Shown: one piece after another, positions 16,848-24,100 of the stretch
How the letters are laid out: every line of letters begins with the position of its first letter
How positions within the stretch are numbered: the stretch's first letter is position 1
NCBI RefSeq assembly: GCF_900091845.1
Contig: NZ_FMCI01000085.1
Span: 1 to 55,288, forward strand
DNA from: Streptomyces sp. SolWspMP-5a-2
Lineage (GTDB): Bacteria; Actinomycetota; Actinomycetes; Streptomycetales; Streptomycetaceae
Direction: 5' to 3'
Length of the DNA: 55,288 bases
Translations under genes and position numbers: made by a program
Notes under the pieces: generated by a model
The model's input: only the letters and a program-made list of their open reading frames with translations
Told to the model about the DNA's origin: nothing
Database searches by the model: none

Positions 16848-17423
16848 CTACTCCGGGCTGCCTTCGTCGCGCTGCCTGCCGAAGAGGAAGCGCAGGGGGA
16901 TGGCGAAGAGGGCTCCGCTGGTGGTGAGCACCGACGTGTCGACCTCCTCCAGGACGAGGGCCAGCGCGAGGTCGGTGGCGGTGGCGTCGCCTTCGACCCT
17001 GCCGACGCGTGTTCCGCCGACCTCGGGGATGTAGCGGCCCCGGCCGGTCGTCACGTCCAGTCCGTCCCGTCTGAGGCGCGCCGTCCAGCCCGCCGCCTCG
17101 TAGATGTAGGCGTGCCCCTGGTGCCTGATCTCCAGCCAGCGGGACCCCTTGCGGACGCCCTTCACCTTCAGTTCCAGGTCCACCGCGACCTCGTCGATCT
17201 TCAGCATGCCGCCGTCCAGGGAGGGCCGATTGGCCGCGCCTCCGCTGAACACCGCGTCCGGGAACCCGTCGCCGGTGACGGTGGCCCTGCGCGGCGGCTC
17301 CTCACCCGGCCCGGAGTACGGGGCGAGGACCCGCACCTCCCCGAAAGGACCCACGGTGCCGGTGTAACCGGCGCGCAGGGGCCCTTGCAGCTCAGGAATC
17401 AACTCGAACTCGAAATCGCCCAT
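16848..17423 (-). CDS. Family B protein, copy 3
   Basis: This 191 aa protein has the same domain order as copy 2: an N-terminal MGDFEFELI-type strand, VGPFGEVRVLAPYSGPGEEP, then GDGFPDAVFSGGAANRPSLD, LKVKGVRKGSRWLEIRHQG and ALALVLEEVDTSVLTTSGAL. It ends in the identical RDEGSPE. Compared with copy 2 it diverges most in the region around residues 110-145. There is no signal peptide. It has no intact family A gene adjacent on its own strand, because the B fragment at 17519-17706 lies between it and family A copy 3. Surplus partner genes of this kind resemble orphan immunity genes in polymorphic toxin loci, but that is an analogy only. Confidence 0.72.
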   Translation of the reverse strand: MGDFEFELIPELQGPLRAGYTGTVGPFGEVRVLAPYSGPGEEPPRRATVTGDGFPDAVFSGGAANRPSLDGGMLKIDEVAVDLELKVKGVRKGSRWLEIRHQGHAYIYEAAGWTARLRRDGLDVTTGRGRYIPEVGGTRVGRVEGDATATDLALALVLEEVDTSVLTTSGALFAIPLRFLFGRQRDEGSPE

Positions 17424-17723
17424 CGTTCCTTCTCCGCAGTCAACTCATCGAACACTCGGCACTTCTTCGGGCCAGATCTGCGCCCACTCCCCCGCCCACC
17501 CGGCTCCCCGGTTCGGCCGCTGCTCCGGGCTGATCTCTCCCCGCTACAAGCCGCTGAACGAGACTCTGCCACCGGCACGGGCGCCTCGATCGTCGTCAGG
17601 AAGGTCGCGTTGACCTCTTCGAGCACCAGGACGACGGCCAAGCTGTGCAGTTTTCCAGGCCGGGCCCATGCCACTCCACTCGACGGTAGAATCAGAAACC
17701 CGCCATCTCTGAAAATTGTCTTT
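17424..17723. other. Intergenic region holding a decayed family B copy
   Basis: This 300-base gap between family B copy 3 and family A copy 3 contains no intact gene. Most of it (17519-17706) is a truncated, frameshifted family B copy, described separately. The rest, next to family B copy 3, shows nothing recognisable. Confidence 0.6.
17519..17706 (-). pseudogene. Truncated family B copy 4
   Basis: Just downstream of family A copy 3, ATG at 17706 reads Met-Ala-Gly-Phe, matching the MTGF start of family B copy 2, but an extra T makes the next codon TGA. About 40 bases later the sequence jumps to the C-terminal family B motif VLVLEEVNATFLTTI. The match then drifts out of frame before ending at a CTCCGGGCT sequence like that at the 3' end of the intact copies. 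Roughly 100 internal codons are missing. The order of A tail, short spacer and B start matches the scar at 16795, supporting an ancestral A-B operon. Confidence 0.7.
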
Positions 17724-19175
17724 CTAAACCCAGTTCATCGGGTTGGCCTTGGAATTGGCGAGACTCTTCCCCAAGTCCTTGGCCTTGTCGCCCGCCCAAG
17801 CCTTGGCCTTGCTCGCGCCACCCTTGATGTCGTCCCAGTGTTCAACGACCTTGGCCCCGGCGTAAACCGCTCCTGTCACCGCCACTGCTCCGAGCGTGAC
17901 GGGGTTAGGTGCGACCGTAGCTGCCGTGAGAGACGCATTGAAGCCGACCTCAGCCACATCGGCAACATACTTGGCGCCCTCCTCACGGCTTCCGAAGTGG
18001 CTCACCGGGTTTCCCTGGGCAACCAAGTTCACGCCGCTGTAAACGGTGGACGCCGCGCCACCGACGACGCCTGCACCGCGCAGAAGGCCTCCCATACGCC
18101 CCGCGGCCCTGAGCCCCTCACCAGCAGCCGCCAGTCGCCCGCCACCAGAAATGCGGGACGACGCGAAAGCATTCTTACCCACCTTCCAGTAGCTCGCATT
18201 GGCAGCACGCTGCACCTCGACCCCGGAATGGGTAAGCCCGCCGAATTCACGAGCCAAGTCATCGGAGCCCACGATCCCATCGACCAGCTGCTTTCCGGTC
18301 ATACCGAATAGCTGACGATTGGTCATTGCCCCCGAATCACGAAGGAAGTCATACCCTTCACCCACCTGGGAGAGTATTTGCGAGTTCAGGAAGGGCACTC
18401 TGGCGAGATTGCGGTACAGGGAATTATTGGACGCTATCCCGGCGAGCTTGCTCGGAAGCCAAGTACCCGGCGCAGAGAGAGATTTTACGACCGGCTTCCA
18501 CTCGACGAGGCCGACCGCCCATTGGTCCACCTTCTGTGGCACCCACCAGCTCCTGGCAGCGAGTCTCTGGAGGACACCAGCAAGCTGAGCCTTACGCGTG
18601 TGCAGTACGCCCCGTGTCAGCGAGTTCCCCATCACCACCTTGGTCACGTTCACCGTCTGGAACGCGGCTCTTCCACCATGTCCCACTGTCGATCTGACGT
18701 CACCCACGGCACCGAGAAGTTCGCCAATTTCTTTCTCGTACGGCCTGAACACCGGGATCTTCGCGATCCCGTGGGCCCGCAGGCGGTCGACCCAGTCGTC
18801 AAGGGACTCCCTTGACCTGCGGCGGTAGGCCTCCGCCTCAGGTCCGCCTTCGACGGCCAGGGCGTTGGCGATGAGGACGGCGCCCGGAGCCTTGAGGTAC
18901 ACCGCCACCTCGGCGACCTCCTTCTTGCTGAACCCCGCCCACCTGAGCCCCGCGTCCGGGTCCCCGTTCTCCAGACGGGCGACGGCCGCTCGCCCCCGGA
19001 GGTCGGCGGCCGTCTCCGTGGCCCAGGTGCGCAGGGGTTTCAGTGGAGCGAGTTCCGCTGAGACGCCCAGGCGGGACGCGCGTGTCATCGCCTCGTCCAG
19101 CTTGTCGGCGATGCCGTCGCGACCGTCGAGCAGGGTCGCCAGCCGGTCGACGTCGTCCGGATCGATGCTTCTCAT
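17724..19175 (-). CDS. Family A protein, copy 3 (putative T7SS-associated)
   Basis: This 483 aa protein starts at ATG 19175, overlapping the stop of the EspG-like gene by four bases (ATGA). The N-terminal domain is shared (SIDPDDVDRLATLLDGRDGI, GRAAVARLENGDPDAGLRW, ESLDDWVDRLRAH), as is the hydrophobic C-terminal end (GFNASLTAATVAPNPVTLG, then KANPMNWV). The central part, about residues 120-330, is unique and its DNA is markedly poorer in G+C: 18301-18480 is about 54% by count, including 48% in 18301-18360. This suggests exchange of the middle domain. Coupled translation with the EspG-like protein argues that the two interact. No toxin active site was recognised. Confidence 0.78.
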   Translation of the reverse strand: MRSIDPDDVDRLATLLDGRDGIADKLDEAMTRASRLGVSAELAPLKPLRTWATETAADLRGRAAVARLENGDPDAGLRWAGFSKKEVAEVAVYLKAPGAVLIANALAVEGGPEAEAYRRRSRESLDDWVDRLRAHGIAKIPVFRPYEKEIGELLGAVGDVRSTVGHGGRAAFQTVNVTKVVMGNSLTRGVLHTRKAQLAGVLQRLAARSWWVPQKVDQWAVGLVEWKPVVKSLSAPGTWLPSKLAGIASNNSLYRNLARVPFLNSQILSQVGEGYDFLRDSGAMTNRQLFGMTGKQLVDGIVGSDDLAREFGGLTHSGVEVQRAANASYWKVGKNAFASSRISGGGRLAAAGEGLRAAGRMGGLLRGAGVVGGAASTVYSGVNLVAQGNPVSHFGSREEGAKYVADVAEVGFNASLTAATVAPNPVTLGAVAVTGAVYAGAKVVEHWDDIKGGASKAKAWAGDKAKDLGKSLANSKANPMNWV

Positions 19176-20014
19176 GCCGTGTCGGCGACGTTCAGCTCTT
19201 CCCGGTCCGGCAGCAGATCCGTCAGTTTCTCCCAGACCTCGCCCGAGTCCGACCCGCGCAGGACCAGCGGGCTGTCCGGGCCGACCTGGCCCGCGGTGAT
19301 CGGCTCCTCCGGCTGTTCGCGCAGCCAGTAGCCGAGGGGGCCGCAGTCCCAGACGGCGAGGGCGCGGATCATCGTGGAGGTCCGACCGTCGTGCCTGCCG
19401 TCCCACGCGGTCGTGACGCGCCAGGTCGCGTTGAGCGAGACCACCAGGTCGCGGAAGAGATCGAGCGCGGTCCCCTCGAGGTCGGGGTCGGCCGCGGTGA
19501 CGGCGTCGCGGACCAGCGCGCGGGTCGCGTCGTCGTCGGCGCCCGGCTCCTCCAGCGCGACGAAGGCCGCGTCGAGCGCCCGCATCGTCGTCGCGACGCG
19601 CACCTCGGGAGCCCCCTCCTCCGGCTTCTCGCCCCGGTGCAGGTTGACCTTGCGGGCGAGGTCCCAGACGAGGGTGTTCGGCTCGATGGAGACGTACTCC
19701 GACTCCTCCTCGCCGGGCCAGCCGTCGTGCGAGATGACGGCGTCCTGCCCGACGACGACGCCGTGGTTGACGGGTCCGTGCTCGCCGGTCACCTCGACCT
19801 GGATCAGCACGACGGGGTCGGCGAGCGCGCCGAGCAGATCCCGCAGCACCGGGGCGAGTTCGCCCTCCTCGCCGACCAGGCCGAGGCGTTGCAGTTCGAC
19901 CAGCGACTCCCAGAGTTCCTCGGGCGGTGTCTCACCGTCCAGCAGGTGGGCGAAGACGGCGATGTGCCGGTCGGCGAGGCGGAAGCGGGCGCGGGAGCTG
20001 TCGTACGAGGGCAC
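19172..20014 (-). CDS. EspG-like ESX secretion-associated protein, copy 2
   Basis: This 280 aa cytosolic protein starts at ATG 20014. It is paralogous to 11728-12534: both share LADRHIAV/LSDSHISV starts, a WPG-x-x-ESEYV motif, TLVWDLARKVNLHR and a C-terminal LAVWDCGPLGYWLREQP. An N-terminal winged-helix-like part, a central sheet and a late strand/helix region recall EspG, the cytosolic chaperone of ESX secretion. This is a motif-level judgement. The gene lies between a WXG100 gene, 40 bases upstream, and family A copy 3, with which it overlaps by four bases. That context fits a dedicated chaperone for the A protein or the WXG100 dimer. Confidence 0.58.
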   Translation of the reverse strand: MPSYDSSRARFRLADRHIAVFAHLLDGETPPEELWESLVELQRLGLVGEEGELAPVLRDLLGALADPVVLIQVEVTGEHGPVNHGVVVGQDAVISHDGWPGEEESEYVSIEPNTLVWDLARKVNLHRGEKPEEGAPEVRVATTMRALDAAFVALEEPGADDDATRALVRDAVTAADPDLEGTALDLFRDLVVSLNATWRVTTAWDGRHDGRTSTMIRALAVWDCGPLGYWLREQPEEPITAGQVGPDSPLVLRGSDSGEVWEKLTDLLPDREELNVADTA

Positions 20015-20054
20015 GGGAGGGGTTCCTTTCGCGGCGCGGCGGTCGGGCGCCGGC

Positions 20055-20315
20055 TCACTTCTTCGGGTTCTGGAGGTCCTTGGCGGCCTGCGTGGCCTTC
20101 TGCGCCTCTTCGCGCAGTGCTGTCGCGACAGTGCCGCACGTCGTCTGCCAACTCCGCAGCCTGCCGCGCACGTTGTCCGCGTTCGGCCCCTCCCAGGAGC
20201 CCATCCCGGTGGTGCTGTGCTTCTTCGCGGCGTCGACGAGCGAGTCGATGTGGTCGGCGAGCGACCTCAACTGCCCGGCCCGCTGGTTGAGTTCCTGTAT
20301 GTCTGGATTTGCCAT
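20055..20315 (-). CDS. WXG100 (ESAT-6-like) protein, copy 1
   Basis: This 86 aa protein starts at ATG 20315. It has two predicted helices joined by a turn containing SWEGPNAD, the W-x-G motif, at about residues 40-47, and a C-terminal helix ending in Lys/Asp residues. Length, helix-turn-helix layout and motif match the WXG100 family of small type VII secretion substrates. One cysteine (TTCGTV) lies in the second helix. It is the first gene of a minus-strand set continuing into the EspG-like and family A copy 3 genes. It is divergent from a second WXG100 gene at 20519. Confidence 0.88.
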   Translation of the reverse strand: MANPDIQELNQRAGQLRSLADHIDSLVDAAKKHSTTGMGSWEGPNADNVRGRLRSWQTTCGTVATALREEAQKATQAAKDLQNPKK

Positions 20316-20518
20316 AGCAGTCTCCCCCGTGTTCTCGGCGGTTGCAGCATACCGACGCGTGCGGGCGCCCCATCTGGCCCGGGACCGGCGTGAACACCCT
20401 GTGCGCGGCGGCCCGTCGGATGCCCGGCGGCACTGGACGGCGGTGACGGGCGGTGCGGTAGCGTCCACTGGTGCAAACGGACAGTCCGTTTGTCACTGAT
20501 CACACGGGGAGGATCGCC
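20316..20518. promoter_or_regulatory. Divergent promoter region between two WXG100 genes
   Basis: These 203 bases must drive both WXG100 genes. On the plus strand TGGACG (20434) and TAGCGT (20459) could be -35 and -10 elements, but 19 bases separate them, so the match is weak. GGAGG sits six bases before the plus-strand ATG. Confidence 0.3.
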
Positions 20519-20779
20519 ATGGATCGCGGTGCAGATCTTCAGCAACTCCGGGAACTTTCCAAGCTCTACAAGCAGAAGGCCCACGACCTTCAGGTCCTGA
20601 TCAAGGAACTCGACTCGAAGACGTCCGGCAGCCAGAGCATCTGGAAGGGTCCGAAGGCCGAGCGCTTCCGCCAGGACTGGCAGGACGTGAAGCCGACCTT
20701 CTCGAAGTGGGTCGACACGCTGAACGAGGCCAGCAAGTCGTCCAACACGAGCGCGGACAACATCGAGCGCGCCACCTGA
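20519..20779 (+). CDS. WXG100 (ESAT-6-like) protein, copy 2
   Basis: This 86 aa protein starts at ATG 20519, with GGAGG six bases upstream; the frame is open further left but without a ribosome binding site. The IWKGPKAERFRQDW turn supplies W-x-G between two helices, and the second helix reads FSKWVDTLNEASKSS. It is the natural partner for the copy at 20055-20315 as a heterodimer, although the two are divergently rather than jointly transcribed. It is followed by a strong hairpin terminator and faces the EccC gene convergently. Confidence 0.88.
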   Translation: MDRGADLQQLRELSKLYKQKAHDLQVLIKELDSKTSGSQSIWKGPKAERFRQDWQDVKPTFSKWVDTLNEASKSSNTSADNIERAT

Positions 20780-21102
20780 TCGCAGGCGATCCACGCGGAC
20801 CGGGCCGTACCCGGGGGTGTCCGGCCCGGCCGGGCGTCCCCGCGGCGCCCGCGGACCCGTCCGCCGCACGGCTCACGGCCCGGCCCGCGCGGGCCCGTTC
20901 ACACGAACGGGCCCCCGGGTGCGGGCCGTGCGCCGTCACCCGTTCAGGACCCCGGGGCCGACGGGAACGGGCCGCGTCACATGGACGCCCCCGCCGTCAC
21001 CGTTCACCGACGCCCGGAGCTGCGGGAACCGACCGACCGACGCGGACCGCCCCGCCGGTCGCTCCCCCTCGACACCCCCCGGCGCCGGCAACCCCGCCCC
21101 CG
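20780..21102. other. Intergenic region between convergent WXG100 and eccC genes
   Basis: This 323-base stretch has no plausible gene. Its main feature is a strong hairpin at 20891-20914, with outer complementary flanks around 20875 and 20940. The remainder is low-complexity GC-rich sequence. Confidence 0.5.
20891..20914. terminator. Bidirectional hairpin terminator
   Basis: GGGCCCGTTC and GAACGGGCCC form a perfect ten-base stem around an ACAC loop, between the convergent WXG100 and eccC genes. CACGGCC/GGCCGTG flanks could extend it. No T-run follows, which is common for actinobacterial terminators. Confidence 0.65.
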
Positions 21103-24100
21103 TCACCCGTGCAGCACCGCCTGGACCGGGGTGAACGAGCCGCCCGTGACGAACAGGCCGGTGCCCGCGGCGCCGCCGCCGCTGTTCGCGGGGAGCCGGA
21201 CGCCGAGGAGTTCGCCGTCCGAGGGGCTCTGCGGGGTGAGCAGCAGGCCGTTGCGGGACTTGCGGGCCTCGACGGCGAAGCCCCGGTACTGCCCGGAGAG
21301 GCTGTCGGTCGAGCCCGCGACGAGCACCCCGACCCCGCCGTCGGCGGCCTTGCGGACCACCTCCTCCAGCGCCTCGTCGAGGCTGGTGTCGTAGAGGAGT
21401 TCGGCGTCGTCGACGACGATGACGCAGGAGCCGTCCGGCGCCTTGCCCATCAGCTCGGCCAGGTCGTCCTCGCGGCTGTCGGCGTTGAGCACGCCGAGGA
21501 CGCCGGGACGTCCCTCCAGCTCGCGCAGGGGTGAGCGGCGCGGGGTGACCAGCACCACCGGGACGCCCGAGGCCAGCAGCGACTCGGTCGCCGTCACCAG
21601 GGTGCTGGAGCGGCCGGACCTGGGCGGTCCGGCGATGACGAACCCGGGTCCGTTCTCCTCCAGGTCGACGCCGACGGGGCGCAGTTCGTCGCCGCCGACG
21701 GCGAGGAGCGCCCAGAGCGGCGAGGGCACCGTGAAGTCGGGGTCGAGGGCGAGCGCCTCGGCGGCCGTGACGCGGGTGGGCAGCGCGTCCACCCGCAGCG
21801 GGCGCCGGCCGGCCGGGATCCGCCGGTGGCGGGCCCGCGCCTGCTCGGCGATCTCCCGCAGCGCGCGCACCTGCGCCTGTCCGGCCGGGTCGGGGGCGAG
21901 CAGGCTGATCTGCGTCTCGTCCACCCCGGTGTCGGTGATCCGCAGGGCGCGGCCGGGCGGCATGTTCTTCGGCACCTCGCGCGGCTGGAGCCCGGCCGTG
22001 GAGTAGTCGTTCGGGTCGGCGAAGCGCAGCACGAGCCGGTCGGCGAACGCGGACGACACCTGGCCGCTGAGCCCGCTGCGGTCGGCGGTCATGACCACCT
22101 TGAGGCCGACGGCGGACCCCTCGCGGAAGATGCGCTGCACCGCCTCGAGGAGCTGGCCGTAGTTGTAGTTCTCGAAGGCCGAGGCGAAGCCCTCCCAGCC
22201 GTCCAGCAGGAGCACCATCCACGGCAGCCGCTCCTCGGGCGCGGCCGAGGCCCGCTGCTCGGCGGCGCTGGAGGCGCCCTCCATGGCGAGCAGCCGCTGT
22301 CTGCGGGCGATCTCGGCGAGCAGCCGGTCGATCAGCCGCCGCACCCGGTCGGGTTCGTCCCGGCTGACGACGGCCCCGACGTGCGGCAGCCGCATCAGCG
22401 GCAGCAGGGCGTTGGAGCCGCAGTCGACGCCGTAGACGTGCACGTCGTGCGGGGAGGTGGCGCCGGCCAGCGAACCGGCCAGGGTGCGCAGGACGGTGGA
22501 GCGTCCGGAGCGGGCGCCGCCGAGGAGCAGGGTGTGCTCGCCGTGCACCAGGTCGAGCGCGAGCGGGCTGCGGCTCTGCCGGGCGGGCAGGTCGACGAGG
22601 CCGTACGGGATCGGCGCGACGTCGTCGCCGCGTCCGGCGTCCGGTCCGGCGGCGTGGGCGGCGACGTCGTCCAGGGTGACCAGTTCGGGCAGCGGGGGCA
22701 GCCAGGGGCTGCGCTGCTCGCCGAAGCCCATGCGGGCGGCGCTGTCGCGGACGGCGTCGACGAGCACCGCGAGGTCGGTGACCATCGTGCCGTCGTCGTC
22801 GGCCTGTTCCCGCTTGGGCAAGGGGCGGCTGTAGGCGTTCCACGACAGCGGCAGCAGGGTGGCCCGGGGGCCGCCGGCACCGGTCGCCGGGCGCCGGCCG
22901 CCGATCCGGGCGGACTGCACGCCGACCAGCGACTGGGCGCCGGAGCGCACGTACATGCGGCCGGGGGTGGACTTGGCGATGGCTCCGGCGTCGGGGGCGT
23001 CGATGACGTCCTGCGACTCGGAGGCGTCCGTCACGCGCAGGGCGATCCGCAGGTTGGTGTTGGCCCGGATGTCGGCGCTCACCACGCCCGCGGGGCGCTG
23101 GGTCGCCAGCACCAGGTGGACGCCGAGGGAGCGTCCGCGCCGGGCGATGTCGACCAACCCGGCGATGAAGTCGGGCAGTTCGGCGACGAGGGAGGCGAAC
23201 TCGTCGATCACCAGCACCAGTCGGGGCATCGGCTCCAGCTCCGGGCGGAGCCTGCGGGTGTCGTCGTAGTCCTCGATGTCCTTGGCGGCGGCGTCGAAGA
23301 GGATGCGCTCGCGCCGGTGCAGTTCGGCGGCGAGCGAGGCGAGCGCGCGTTCGGTGAGGTGCGCGTCGAGGTCGCTGACCATGCCGACGGTGTGCGGCAG
23401 CCGGGCGCAGTCCATGAAGGCGCTGCCGCCCTTGTAGTCGATGAGGACGTAGTTGAGGGCGTCGGGGCGGTTGGCGACGGCGAGCGAGGCGATGATCGTC
23501 TGGAGCAGCTCCGACTTGCCCGCGCCGGTGGTCCCGGCGACCAGGGCGTGCGGGCCGTCGCGGCGGATGTCGAGGACGAACGGGCCGTCCGCGGCGACAC
23601 CGATCGGCGCGGCCGTGGTGGCTCCGCCCGCGCGCCAGACCCGTTCCACGTCCGCGCCGGTCGGGTCGGGCAGGGTGAGCAGGTTCAGCAGCCGGGCCGA
23701 CGCGGGCAGCGCCGCGTCCGCGTCGTCGCGGCTGACGTCGCGCACCGGCGCCAGCGAGCGGGCGAGCAGTTCGCACCACTCGGAGGTCACCTGGTCGGCG
23801 AGGACGTCACCGGCGTCCTCCATGCCGTAGCCGCGGACGCGGACGTGGTGGGCGGCGTCGGGCGACCAGGCGACGACGGCCTTGCACTCCTCGGGCAGCA
23901 GCCGCTCGTCCTCGTCGACACAGAGCGCGACGATGCCGTACTGCGGTCCCTCGGTGAGGAGTTGGGGGATGCCGGGCACCCGGCGCAGCAGCCGGGCGCC
24001 GTCCAGGACGAGCAGCACGGCGGGGTCGGGGTAGAGCTGGCCCATGGCGTTCTGCTGGGTGCGGGCCGCCTTGCGGCGGGCGAGTTCGGTGAGGAGTTCG

